Shown here: positions 1 to 11,800 of the stretch, one piece after another
Layout: every line of letters begins with the position of its first letter
Position numbering within the stretch: the stretch's first letter is position 1
Assembly (NCBI RefSeq): GCF_002775205.1
Contig: NC_036445.1
Span: 1,570,802 to 1,634,801, forward strand
DNA from: Xiphophorus maculatus
Lineage: Eukaryota > Chordata > Actinopteri > Cyprinodontiformes > Poeciliidae
DNA length: 64,000 nucleotides
Direction of reading: 5' to 3'
Program-made: the position numbers and the translations under genes
Notes under the pieces: model-generated
What the model was told of the DNA's origin: nothing
The model's input: the letters and a program-made list of their open reading frames with translations, nothing else
Databases searched by the model: none

Positions 1-619
1 CAGCATCGCCCCTTCACTGAACAAGTTAGTAAATGCCATAACACCATCCTAATAAATGCTTAGATCAAAAGTTTTGTTTTCCAGCTGTGGGAGAATACCT
101 TGAATAATTACTCAGAGTACATAAATATTTCATGCAGAAAGAGCCCAAGCTGGGACCTTCTTGTTGCAAGGCAACGTTGCTAAGATCATTTTAGAAAAAA
201 ACCCATAAACCACAATATGAGGGCATTACAATGTTTGATTGTTTAAGTGGATGAGGACATTTTTTCCATTGTGTAAAAAAGACACATAAAGACGCTTAAA
301 CCACTTTATTCAAATTGAATGAACAAGGTTTTGAACAAAATCAAGTACAGCTAAACCTACTAACAACAAAATTAAGTAGCTACCTTTCTATTTATTTCAT
401 ATTCCTTTATTTCATCAGGTAAACCCCGTTGAGATCTAGATCTAATTTTCAAGAGGGACCTGAGCAAAAATTTGCAATACATAGCAACCTGGTTACAATT
501 TATGATTTATTATACAATAAGAGCCCATTTTTAATTGTCTTTTGAGCAACTTTGTATTTAAAAGTTGTTTAATCAGCTTTTAGTTTTTGTTTTTGTCTCA
601 GCTTAAGTTGTTAATGTGT
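1..619. other. 3' flank of the C1r-like gene
   Basis: No coding potential is visible on either strand. The stretch lies downstream of the stop codon of the minus-strand C1r-like gene and probably holds its 3' UTR. A possible minus-strand polyadenylation signal (AATAAA, read as TTTATT on the plus strand) lies at 506-511, about 110 bases past the stop. Other AT-rich copies of the same hexamer occur near 390-412, so the choice is uncertain. Confidence 0.5.
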
Positions 620-3600
620 TTAATCTTCAATGTTTTCTCGCATGATCTTGTTAATCCAGTCTACATAGTTTGCCACTTTGGTATAAAATCCGTATTTTCC
701 TTTCTGTCCACATTTTAACCCCCAGCTGACAATCCCAGCAGCCCAGAATCGTCCATTTTCAGATTGCAGAGTGAAGCCACTCCCACTGTCACCATTGCAA
801 GAGTCCTTCCCACCTTCAGGAGTTCCAGCACAGAACATGTTGTTTGTCAGTTTTGGTGTCTGGCTACTAGGCATTCCCTTCAAAGAATTACTGCATTTTT
901 TCTGTTCCACCACTGGAACATGTACATACTTCAGCTTATTTGTTAGAAAACGCAGCTTGCCTTTGTCTGCAATGCCAAAGCCAGATACCATCCTGAGAAA
1001 AAAATGACAGGTTTATAGAACAAAAGATCAGTTATGTAAAAGAGATTTGATATTAATGAAATTATTTTGAAGGCCTACTGTTTCTTTACCCCATCATTCC
1101 GGTGTCATATGTGTCATCCTCTGATGGCAAACACAGTGGCATTATTGCTGCTTGGAATGTGATCGGGTCTTTAAGTTTTATCAATGCAATGTCGTGGTCA
1201 AAATTTAAATAGTTTGAATTATTATATTCAGAGTGAACATGGACTGCAGTTACATTCAGGGAAGGATTTTCTATAATTTGGTGAACATCTGTAACTCCAA
1301 GGTAAACCTACAAAAGACATAAAAGAAAAAAAGTTTTTCAAAAAAACATGTCACTGGACAAACACAGAAGATTACGCAGTATTACTTACAGATACAGCCT
1401 CAGGAGTTTGTACTTGTCCATTAAACACAACCACATTAGCTCCAGTCAAAATCCAGCGATCTGCTATGATCATACCTCCTCCTCTGCTGCTACCTACATT
1501 TATTAAAGCTTGCCATGGGATGGTATGCTCTGCAGCATCATTTCCTCCAATAATCCTCTGAAAGTCATTTTCAATTTGTTTTGTTGGTCGACCACAAACT
1601 GTATAGGATATAAGTTTGTAGTTACAGAGAAGTCACAGAGATATCAACATGGGTTTTGATGTTTTAAGGGACCAAAGATGATACCTGGTAGGCATGCTGG
1701 TCTTAAAATAACATCATGGTTGGATCTCCACTGTCCATCTGCTTCACAGGTGAGAGAAACTAAGAATAAAACAAAAAAATAATTATTTACAAAAGTGGTA
1801 TTTTTATCTTAGGTGCTAAAATCAAATACCTAAGTATTATCAGTTACGGTTTGCTAAATATTCACCAAAAAGTTACTAATTTTGTGCATCATCTAATGTC
1901 TTCAGCCTTAGTGAACAGCATGCCTAACACCTTTATTTTGTTCTCTCTCTGGAGGAAATTCACAAAGCAAGGCAATATCCACCAATCTCTGCATCTGTTC
2001 TGCTTTGGCCATTTAACAGATTCCAGTACAGGAAGAAGGTTTTACTAAATACATCCAGATGCAAACGTGCTAATCAAGTCCAGTTGATGGATCCATCTCG
2101 GGCATATTTTTTTGTCAGATCGCAGTTGTATTTGTCTCATCCACAAATACAGCTAATGCAGCTGTGAACAAGAAGCTTGAGATTAAGTTTTTAGTTTTTG
2201 CCTTTTTTATAACTTTACTAAGTTGTAATAATGTCAGAATAAAATAGTTGAGATGTATGTGCAGTTACAGTTCATTAATTTATTTAAATTAAAAAGTGCT
2301 TTTGGCTTCTATTACGAGATCTATTACATGTTAGGCACTCGTTCTTTAAAATCTTCCTGGTATAGTACCTTCTTCAGCCCCTGTATATGCTATAGTGGTG
2401 ACAAAAGTCACCCATAGCTAAGAGAAAATATAGTTTTCTCTTAGTGCATGTCTTCCAAGTTACACAATATGACTGGATTGTCTTGGAATGACTGAACGTT
2501 GCTCTAAATCAGGGGTGGGCACTCCTGGTCCTCGAGGACCAGGAGTGCCCACCCCTGCTCTAAATGCTCTAAATGTCTCACATAAATATAAACAAACTGA
2601 ATCAGTATCAGGAGATGCTATAGTTGTCCTTTCTGATTCCAAATTTATGCAAATCCCCAAAACATAATAAAGAAATACCATATTAAAATCTATATTATAA
2701 AAACTGCTACCTCTTGATGGGAATATGTTGATGAAAACAGAGTTCATCTGGATCTCAAAGCTTAGAGCTTATGGAAGCTTTTGTAGAAAGCACCAGAATA
2801 GAATAGAATAGAAAATACTTTATTATTGTATAGTAAAATCTTACCATTAATGCCACCATATGAAGAATAAAATGGTTCATTGCAATGATACTGAACAACA
2901 GAAAGATATTGGTTCTGGAAGCCAGACAGCAATGTTACTCCTCCATTCAGCAGAGGCTCAGGTTCTCCACAGTCAATTACTGTGGCAGAGAAAAAAATAG
3001 ATTCAAGATTTTGTCAGTATTAATTGGTTTCTTCGAAGATTCAATCCTTTTCTCAGTCAGCGAGGAAAAGAATTCATGCAAGTCCCCCAAATGCAGCGAT
3101 CTGCAGGTAAAACTTCCCCTGTTTCAGAGTTTTGTTAGACTATGTCGTGTGATCGTGCTGTGACACTTATTCATCTTACAGTTTAAAAAAATACATTCAG
3201 AAATTCAAGAGATGATTGTTTTAAGTAAAAATCTCACACAAACACACAGCAAACTTGACAGGTTTAGCTTAAAGCATATTTTTGAGTTACATGGGTTAAG
3301 TCAAAACCCAGACCCACTGAAAGTCCCATTATTAATCCTCCATAAAATGTAAAACTGATGTTAAGATGTTCCTCATATAACCACTCTGATCTTGAGCCAT
3401 TTTGCAAACAAGAACTATAGTGGTAATCAACGAAAGATGATGCTACAAAGTAGGAAAATGCACTTTTTTATTGTATTTTATAAAATGTTTTGAAAAGGAT
3501 TCCTAAATTTTTTATTTGCTTGTGTTGTGTTGATCCATCACATTACACAAAATGTGAAAAAATTACAATATAGACTGACCCAGTCAGTCTATATTCATCT

Positions 3601-5534
3601 AAAATGAACATCATTTAAGATGTTCATTAATGTATTTCTGTGGAAAGGTAGATTAAGTTATGCTTTTTGGTGTTACTGCCTACTGTTGGCTCACAGTCAG
3701 AAAGGAAATAGTTTAAATGTTGCCATTGCTTTGAGAAACAGATTTAACATCAATTAATTATGTTTTTATCTCCAGCAAACTGTTCCTTCCAAATTAAGGT
3801 TCACCACAGTGTTTAGAAACTGATTTTTGATACACCTGAAAATCTCCCTCTGCATTCACCAAACTTACACATGCAGGTGCGTTGGTCTGAGCGCAGCCCG
3901 TAGCCATGGTGACAAGCACAGCGATATGACCCAAGTGTGTTGAGGCAGATCTGAGAGCAGAGTGGACCTGATCCATCCTCAGGTTCTGGTGCTGAGCATT
4001 CATCAATGTCTGGTGAAATGAAATTATGCATATAATATTGCAAATTAAGTGTATTTTATTTATTACATGTGACAGAAATTTACCAAATCACACCTATTGC
4101 TTGGTACTGAGCAGAAAATCCCACATTCTGGTTTCGGTCCGGGTTGTAGTCACTCAGCTGGATTTTCAGGGTGAGTCTGCTGCCTGGAGACAAAATGGGC
4201 TGGTGGCCGGGGTGACGTCCATCAGCAGAGTTCTCATTGCCACAAAACTTTCCAAGAACCTTTTCATCATGTAAAACCTGCAAAGATAATATATACAAAA
4301 TAATGAGGAAACACTACACATAGAACTTTAAATAAAAAGTAATAAAGTGGGGATTGTGTTATAAATACACATTCTGCAGATTTTTCAATTAACAATTTAA
4401 GCCTTTTTTATGCAATATTAGAAATACATTAGCAATTGAAACAAACATCATTCAATTTATTTTTAAAATAAAGAACTGAACATGTTATTGATTAAAATGC
4501 AATAGTAGAATTCCTTTAGTGCATGCTTGATCATTAGTACTAAGGGATGCATGTGCATCTAAATATTTCTAAAATCAACATGTGAAAAGCTCAGTCCTTT
4601 CTGCTTGACACATCATACAGTGTATCTGTGGACATATTTTTTTCTATTAACCGATTAATAATTTAATAGTTAAAAGTGCTTAACAGGAGTGCAGAATTTG
4701 AACTGGGTGACGCTGAAGCTACCATTAGAGTGGTAGGAAATATGTACAGACAAAGAAGGTTTTTTTTATATATATCTTAAATGAGAAATGCACATATTTC
4801 TTTTCATTTTTGGCTTAGTTACTGCTCTCAGTCTTGTTCTTTCAGCAAATGTTCTTTTCTTGATTCTGTGTACTCCAGTTAACAATTATTGGATTTCTAA
4901 ATTAGTTGACGATTATTTCAGTAATTGATTTGTCGCGATTAATTTGCCCTATATCTCATAGTTTAATATAGCTCTGACAGTAATTGAGGATTTGATGTCC
5001 ACATGTGTGAAGGTCAGGTTGATCTGGAAGCCGTCCGGCACGCTGATCTCCCACTGCTTCTGCAGGTTGACGGGATAGAGCTGAGGACACTGGGGGGAAT
5101 GGTTCTGCCCTGAGTCCGGCAGTGGGACACACTCACACACCAACACACGCAGAAACCTGCAGGCAAACAAGAGTTTGATCTGTTTATCACAGTTTGATGG
5201 TCTGAGCCTCTGGTCCAAAGTCGATTCAAACAGAAAAGAGCAAACACAGTGACAGAATCAATTAAACCACAGAAGACACATTTTATACCCAAGTACATCT
5301 ATGACAATGAATCAACTATCTGCCTAACACAGTATGCCTTCTGCAGAATCAGAAATTATTTAAAGTAGAATAAAAGATTCAAAGTAATTGCTTTAATATT
5401 TAGGGACTTTTTGAATTATGGGGGGAATTCATGTTAAAAGCCGTTTAATTCTGTCATAATTTATTATTTAAAATCCTCTAAACTCACCATATGATGAAAG
5501 ATGTCCAACCAATCCTGGCATTGAATATGTCCAT
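620..5534 (-). CDS. c1r: C1r-like complement protease, short form with altered active site
   Basis: Nine coding exons: 5488-5534, 4979-5156, 4094-4277, 3869-4009, 2845-2979, 1685-1759, 1390-1598, 1090-1307, 620-992. They sum to 1560 nt (519 residues) and all phases fit. Order: hydrophobic leader (from residue 1), CUB1 (about 30-136), calcium-binding EGF (about 138-183, DIDEC start), one CCP matching CCP2 of C1r (about 185-254), then a chymotrypsin-fold domain from an RIIGG activation site at 268/269. C1r-type traits are the VSGFG motif, GFYTKV and the NYVDWI tail. C1r normally has about 690 residues; CUB2 and CCP1 are missing here. The histidine of the triad is Asn308 (LTGAN where LTAAH is expected), Asp362 and Ser465 are present, and GDSGG reads GDSGS. 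The exon-2 donor (CT/GTCAGA) is weak. Known C1r activates C1s in the C1 complex; this protein probably cannot. It may be a pseudoprotease or an early pseudogene. Confidence 0.85.
2502..2565. mobile_element. 48-bp palindromic hAT-type remnant with target duplication
   Basis: Bases 2510-2557 form a perfect 48-bp palindrome centred on CTCGAG, with ends reading CAGGGGTGGGCA. It is flanked on both sides by the identical 8-mer CTCTAAAT (2502-2509 and 2558-2565). That length, and the fit of the 8-mer to nTnTAnAn, are typical of hAT transposon target-site duplications, and CAGGGG is a common hAT terminus. It lies in the intron between the two CCP exons of the C1r-like gene. Confidence 0.75.
3341..3442 (-). 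pseudogene. possible relic of a CCP1 exon in the C1r-like gene
   Basis: Reading the minus strand from 3442, a good acceptor (pyrimidine-rich stretch ending TTTGTAG) is followed by an open frame with a YSSCLQNGS...EW pattern. This resembles the second half of a C1r/C1s CCP1 module (Y-x-x-C-Q-x-N-G-x-W). The closing cysteine is absent, and no well-placed donor in the needed phase is seen. It sits between the EGF exon and the CCP2 exon, where CCP1 should be. Similarity is short and could be chance. Confidence 0.3.
3567..3628. repeat. two adjacent stem-loops
   Basis: 3567-3595 has 13-bp perfect arms around a 3-base loop (CCA). 3603-3628 has 10-bp perfect arms around a 6-base loop. Seven bases separate them. 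They lie in the intron between the EGF and CCP exons of the C1r-like gene and match no coding feature. They may be transposon-end debris. Confidence 0.6.
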
Positions 5535-7085
5535 GTCTGAATTAATCTAGTTGTCTACTGACGCATGTAGATACAAGTGAAACATTAATGCCAGAAAGAT
5601 GGCGCGTTTGTCTTGGCAAAAATCCAGTACACGTTTGACTTTGGACAGCAAAGGAAAAGTATCGTAAATATGGTATTTTGTGAAATATATGACTATGTGA
5701 TATAATTAAAAAATGTCAAGTTTCATGCTATTTTATATTATGTTTTTCTATTCCATTAATAGAGGCATATTTGGCTCATTCATCAGCTGTCATAATTAAT
5801 TTTACCACTAGATGGGGGTGTTTATAATTTTTAGCATAGCACCATCAATGAACAATATGACAACAATACGCTAGTAAACATAAAGTTTATTTTGAGTTTA
5901 TTTATAATTATGAACATTGCAAACCGAGATGTTTGCAATGTTCTATAAACCAATACTTGTACTTCTCTTTATATTTCTTAAGGACACAGTCTCAGACGGA
6001 GCTGAATGGGTATAAACTATTCTTTTCAAACAGGTTTTTTAGTTTGTCTAGAATAGTTACTCAGTAGTAACTACTGCTAAATGTGAGATTCTCACAGATT
6101 GATAACAGTTTTAGTCATATATACTCTGGGTATAATTGTATTAGGAAATCAATTTTAAACTAACAGGTATAATCTACACACATTTCATTGAAACCATACA
6201 AGCTGGAAAAATAGCATTTTGAATGGAATAGTTATGTAGTCTGTATATGTCATATTCATTTTTAATAAACTTCAATAAAAATGAAGAATAAAAATCTGGT
6301 AGTGTTCAAGTAACTAATGTTTTTAGCCATTCTGCTACACACTGTTATTTTTTTTGTCTGTCCGTTGTGACTGAAAATATTCCAAATATTCCAGCTGATT
6401 TTTTCATTTGTGTGAGCAACAAAAAATATATATTGTAGCCTTAAGTAAAATATAGAATACAAACCTATTGAATCTGACTTTTAAACATGAACAGTGTTTA
6501 TTTATGTAAGTTTATTTGGTAGGGATAGACACACATTGAACAACAGCTAATTCGCATCACTTGTCCCTAGTGTGACAGAAGATTTTAGCTGGTTTCAACA
6601 TAACATGTTTAAAACCTCAGTTTACCTCAGAAACAGAAACTAGCCCGATGCTCAGGCAGTAATAATGAAAAATGTTAATAACTTTAAAAATAACACCATA
6701 AATATAATTGTTTATTGGCACTTATACGGCAAAACTTAGAAACTTTATAAAATATGTAACTGACATGTATTACAAAGCATCGTGATAAATTTGTCCATGT
6801 GGAGAATATACTCCTGATATAGATTTGTGAGTATGGATTAGGTCACACATAAACAAAACAGGTTAGCATTTAAAATGGTTTAAGTCTGTAGATGATTTGT
6901 GAACACTTCCTTTAATACAGATATGAAGCACTGTATTTGGTACATCTTCTTAAATATTATTGATTTCATGCTAATGTTTGAATATTTGATTTCAAGAAAT
7001 TTTAAAAATTGGTTAGTATCAATAATTTGATCAGCCCTGATAGATGGTTATTAATTATGATTGAGAAGAATGTTTTTTGTTTTTT
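5535..7085. other. intergenic stretch between C1s and the C1r-like gene
   Basis: No exon is supported here. The stretch holds the 3' flank of C1s, with a possible minus-strand polyadenylation signal at 6711-6716, and the 5' flank of the C1r-like gene. The only structured element I see is a stem-loop at 5912-5943 with 13-bp perfect arms and a 6-base loop. Confidence 0.5.
5912..5943. repeat. 13-bp perfect stem-loop
   Basis: The arm GAACATTGCAAAC and its exact reverse complement flank a 6-base loop in the C1s/C1r-like intergenic region. A hairpin could form in either strand. It is not followed by a T-run and a role is unknown. Confidence 0.6.
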
Positions 7086-8824
7086 TTAACTCCCTGCTTC
7101 ATTTTTCTTGATCTCATTAATCCAGTTGACATAATTCTCCACCTTGGTGTAATAACCCTTCTTGTCACCTGTTGCACCTCCCCTCACACAGGGAGCGCCC
7201 CACGACACAATGCCAATCAGATAATGGGGCCCTACGCCTGAAGACAACATGGGTGAAACAAAAGGACCGCCACTGTCTCCCTTGCAACTGTCTGCCCCTT
7301 TTCCTCCAGCGCAGAACATGTTGTTAGTAAAACTCATGGCTTTGCTATAAAGACTAGGTGTGTTCCCACACTTAGTGAGGGAGTAAACGGGAACGTCAAC
7401 GTATTGTAAGACGTCTGATGTGCTATTCCAATTACTATCCTGAAATGTAGCCCCCCAGCCAGACACTGTGCCTTGTTCTCCCTCCATCACACCTCTGTTT
7501 ACTTCTGGCAAGCAAATAGGCAGGAGGTTTGTTCCAAGCTTCACTTTGGACGTGAATTTTATCAGAGCTATATCATTATCATAATTTGTTTGTGGTAAGG
7601 CTCCTCTGTAGCTGGGATGCACTATGATTTTTTCAATTGGAATGGGAGATACATCAGTTCTACTAATAGTTGTTGTATCTATCAGTCCACCGTAGAGTTG
7701 AATTGATTCTCTCGGGATGTCGTTCACAACGTGTGCTGCTGTGACGGCCCACTGATCGTTTATCAGCGATGCTGCTCCGAACTTTGGACGTGTTATGAAA
7801 AGCTGCCACGGTACTTCTCCCAGCGTTGCCACCTTTCCTCCCAAAATTCTGGCTGTGCTTGACGGTTCTGGCATTCCACACACTGAAAGGCACAAAAGTC
7901 ATCAGTAAAGTGAATTAAGTGATTTAGTACAGAAAGAGTCAAGCAGGCATTCCTCTACCTTCATTGCAGTTTGGCATCCTGGTCCACTCGCCATCGGCGT
8001 TACAAGTGCTTGTATCTGAAAGGTTTAAGGAACCACACTGTTTAAAATCAAGCAACACCAGATATACCACAGTGTGGGAGAGTCATGTAATCACCATTTC
8101 CTTCCAGTGTGTAGAACTTTGAAGTGCAGTAAAACTGCATCCGGCTGCCATACTTTGTGTTTTGATCCTCTGGATTCACCATCTGAAGGATGCTGTCACG
8201 TCCAAGGTCCGGCCAACCACAATCCACAACTGGAGCGAGAAACAAAAATTACCACGCAAAGCGGCAGTACGTTTAAAATTAATAAGAAAATGTTCAGGAG
8301 AAACACAGATCGGTTTCAGTCTCACTCACTTTCACAGGCGTACATGGGAGCCCATGCACCATTGCTCTGGCAGGTTGTGCCATACTGTCTCGTTAGACCG
8401 CCAGGCTTCACAAAACGAGAACTTAATTAACTTTATGTCAACTTAGGGTTTGCACAAACATTACACTGGTCAACAGCCAAAAAATTGTCTGGGATTTTTC
8501 CAACTGTTTTATGGTCATTTTGATGTGCTGAATCCAAAAACTCACATTGGTTTTGCTCAACTTTCTGAAGTAAGCTACTTATAAGATTGGGATGCTGGGA
8601 TGATGGCTGGTTACTGCTGGACTCTGAAGAAAGAGATCCCTGCTGCTGAGCATACCAGGCGTTCGAAGAAACAGAAGTCCATGCCCTTACTTTTGCACAA
8701 TGAAGACATAATGTTCAATTTACCTCTACTTACCCTTATCAGCAGGGCCGGCCCAAGGCATAAGCAAACTAAGCAGCTGCTCAGGGCCACTAAGGGTCCC
8801 CTCAGTATATATATACTGTATGTA

Positions 8825-8896
<72 letters not shown>

Positions 8897-11800
8897 ACTA
8901 TATATTAATTAATACACTTATTAATTAAATAAGTGTATTAAGTGAGATTTTTTTTCTCCTAAAACCTTTTTTTTGATAATATTAATGGAAATGAACTGAT
9001 AATGTCACAAAAATGTCATCAATTTAGTCAGAAGACCAGATTAGAATAAACACCTGACCTGATGAAAAAAAATGGATGTTATTTTTGCATTCAGCTGTGC
9101 AAAATAGTCCTAATTCAGTTGAGAAATCACAGACAACTTCCAGAAATATTATTTTGTAACCCAGTGTTATTTGAGGACTCACTGAATCTGCAACATAGCC
9201 AAGATCACAAGTTACGGTCACTGATTCTCCCCGATGATATTCTTCTTTCAGATGAGTCACATTTGAGTTTGAGGTCACAGGTCGACAGACCTTATCTGCA
9301 GGGAAGATAGCAGCGATTTTAGAGACACTAGAGATCCTGTTTGGGGGGTGGAGAGGAACTGTATTAAAAAGAAGCTGCATTACCTCTGGTCTTGAAGTGG
9401 ATATTAAAGCCCTTGTTAGTCCCAGACCCGTCAGAGATGAAATGGATTTGGACGTGGCTCGAGTGAGTGAGAAAAGGAGAAGGTGGGGGTTTGTTACCAC
9501 AGAATGGACCCAAAGTCTCAGAGTGAGTCTCAATCTGTCAAGCACATCAACACAGTGCATGTCTTAAAATATAACACTCTGAAACACCTGGTTAAGCATG
9601 CAGATACGCAGTACTACTAAATCTTATAACATGTAAAATGTCACAAATATGTTTTCAGTGAGAAAACAAAACACTTCTTGCAGCTGATCTTTGTAACAGT
9701 TTTGCACGCTGTTCACTTGAACAAGCTTTGTTTCGTTTCAGAGGTAGCTGCATTAAAGTTGCACCGCTCACTGAATACTGCAACATCATTGACCTCAAAT
9801 TAGCAACATCACATGTCTAAAGTAAACCATCGATGGTTTACTGGAGTCCTTCAGCTCAGAGCTGCTGCTGCTGCTGCTTAGAAACCTGAACTTTGTGTCT
9901 GTATAACAAATCCCTGTAAATCTGGACTTTGGTCTGATGTGTCAAACTTTCAGCTTTCACGATTTTGGAAGGTACACAGAGGTGAGCTGATGGTATCTGA
10001 AAATGCGGTTGTCTGTGTAAAACACGGAGGCGTAGGTGTGATGGTGTGAGGGTCGTTGATGGTAAATAGTTTGTTTTTTCAGACTCCAACACCTAACCAT
10101 CATGGTAACCACAATATCCTAGAATGATGCATCATTTCAAGCTACTGTCTGTTTAGAGGAAATTGACCACAGTAAGAAGTGAGTTTAACTCTACAATAAA
10201 GCACAAGCAAATGTTAGAGTCATAGTAAAGGTATAAAACATATTTTATATTCTTTACACTTTATTTGCTCACTATTTTACCCTATAGAGTTTTATAATTT
10301 AATAAGTTAGTAGTAGTTATCATATTTGTGGATTTTCCTGTGGAACGTAACTCCAAATCATTTGTTGAAAATTTTTGTAGCACATACAAATCTAGAATAT
10401 TGAAGAGAAAATGAAGCTTGGGAAGGTGAAATACCTATTGCTTCACACACTGTTTACAAGCAGCATCTTCACTGGTGCAGTCACATATGTATGTATTGTG
10501 AGGTTAATTTTTATTTTTAGTGATGTCCAAATCGGCGAATGAACAGTGATAGAATAGTAAAAATCTACATCTATAGGAGTGAAACTAGTTAAAAGAAAGA
10601 AGTCCAACACTGGCTCATCAAACAGGATGTCCTCTGGTTGTTTAATCCAAGTTTTCAACACTTCAGTCTCAGCTTCCTCTTTTTTATTTTTACTATACAG
10701 GGAGTAACGCTTTAATAAAAAATTTTAAAAAACACCTTCCTGGGATTTTTGAGTACTGCGACTTGATTCTCACCCTCAGCTCATCTATGCAGTCTCCCTC
10801 AGGGCTCTGCTCCACATCGAAACCCTCAGAGAAGTGCAGCTCCAGCTGAAGGTTGTCCTCCACAGACAGGGTGTATTTACAGTTGGTATTTTCTGCGTAC
10901 GCTTCAGGCCAGGAAAGACTGGATATGTCACCTCTTTTCAACCCCGACAGGTCCTCAGCGCAGCCCACTGTATTTAGGATGACACGAGTTCATTCGCAGC
11001 CTGCTCATCACTTTGCCGGCATGATTAAACCTGACTACGTTCGGCCTCCATTTTTTCCAGACTGACCACTTCTGCTTCTCCTATTTCTCACTTCGTGTTT
11101 CGGTTCTGTCCTCCTCCATTTGTCATTTGCCGTGTGTGACCTGCCAAGAAGTTAGAAAATGTCTCTCTTACCCATACAAGTGTGTTTGTCCTCGTCCAGC
11201 TGGTAACCATGACGACAGGAGCAGTGGTAGCCTCCGAGGAAGTTGTGGCAGAAGTGAGAGCATTTGTTGATTTGCTCGTCCTCACACTCATTAAAGTCTG
11301 CAAAGTAAAAAAGACCCTGAACATCTTTAAAATATGTTCGTTAAAGCATTAACTAAATATTTATATGAAACATTTATTTTGATCGTCTGACTGTGAAAAA
11401 CACTTTCTGGAATTTTATGTAATGTCCGTCCTTTGAGCTCCAACTATTAGATTTAGGTGAAACACAGACGACAGTGGAAAGGCCCCAGAATTTATTTCTC
11501 TTTTTGACTCTGATTAGATAACAATAAAGTCGCCACAGTCCGTTTAAACTTGCTTCCTACTCTGTCTTAAAGCCTGGAAAGTTATGAAATGGACTTGTAG
11601 AGCATGGACAAATATTTTAGCTTCCAGACTTAATTTATCCTCCAATATTCTGAAATATAAAAAAGAGAGCTTCTAGATATTCAATTTTTTCATTCAGCAA
11701 AATTTCTACTATATTATTAAAAAAATTCTCTGGATTGTCAAACAACAGTGGGACAAATTTCCTTCACAATGATGTGAAATACTCATTGAAATATAACAAA

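Noticed and set aside
764..1007. Plus-strand open frames over the last C1r-like exon
   Set aside because: Antisense shadows of a protease exon whose minus-strand frame is clearly coding.
2845..3868. Hidden CUB2 exons in the C1r-like gene
   Set aside because: I read the minus strand in this interval for the conserved Cys, SPxYP and FCG patterns of CUB and found none; only the weak CCP1-like relic remains.
7663..7902. 79-residue minus-strand open frame over the C1s protease exon
   Set aside because: A shadow in another frame of the protease exon 7086-7882.
8600..8908. 102-residue plus-strand open frame
   Set aside because: Its last third is a Tyr/Ile alternation from the TA microsatellite; no family features.
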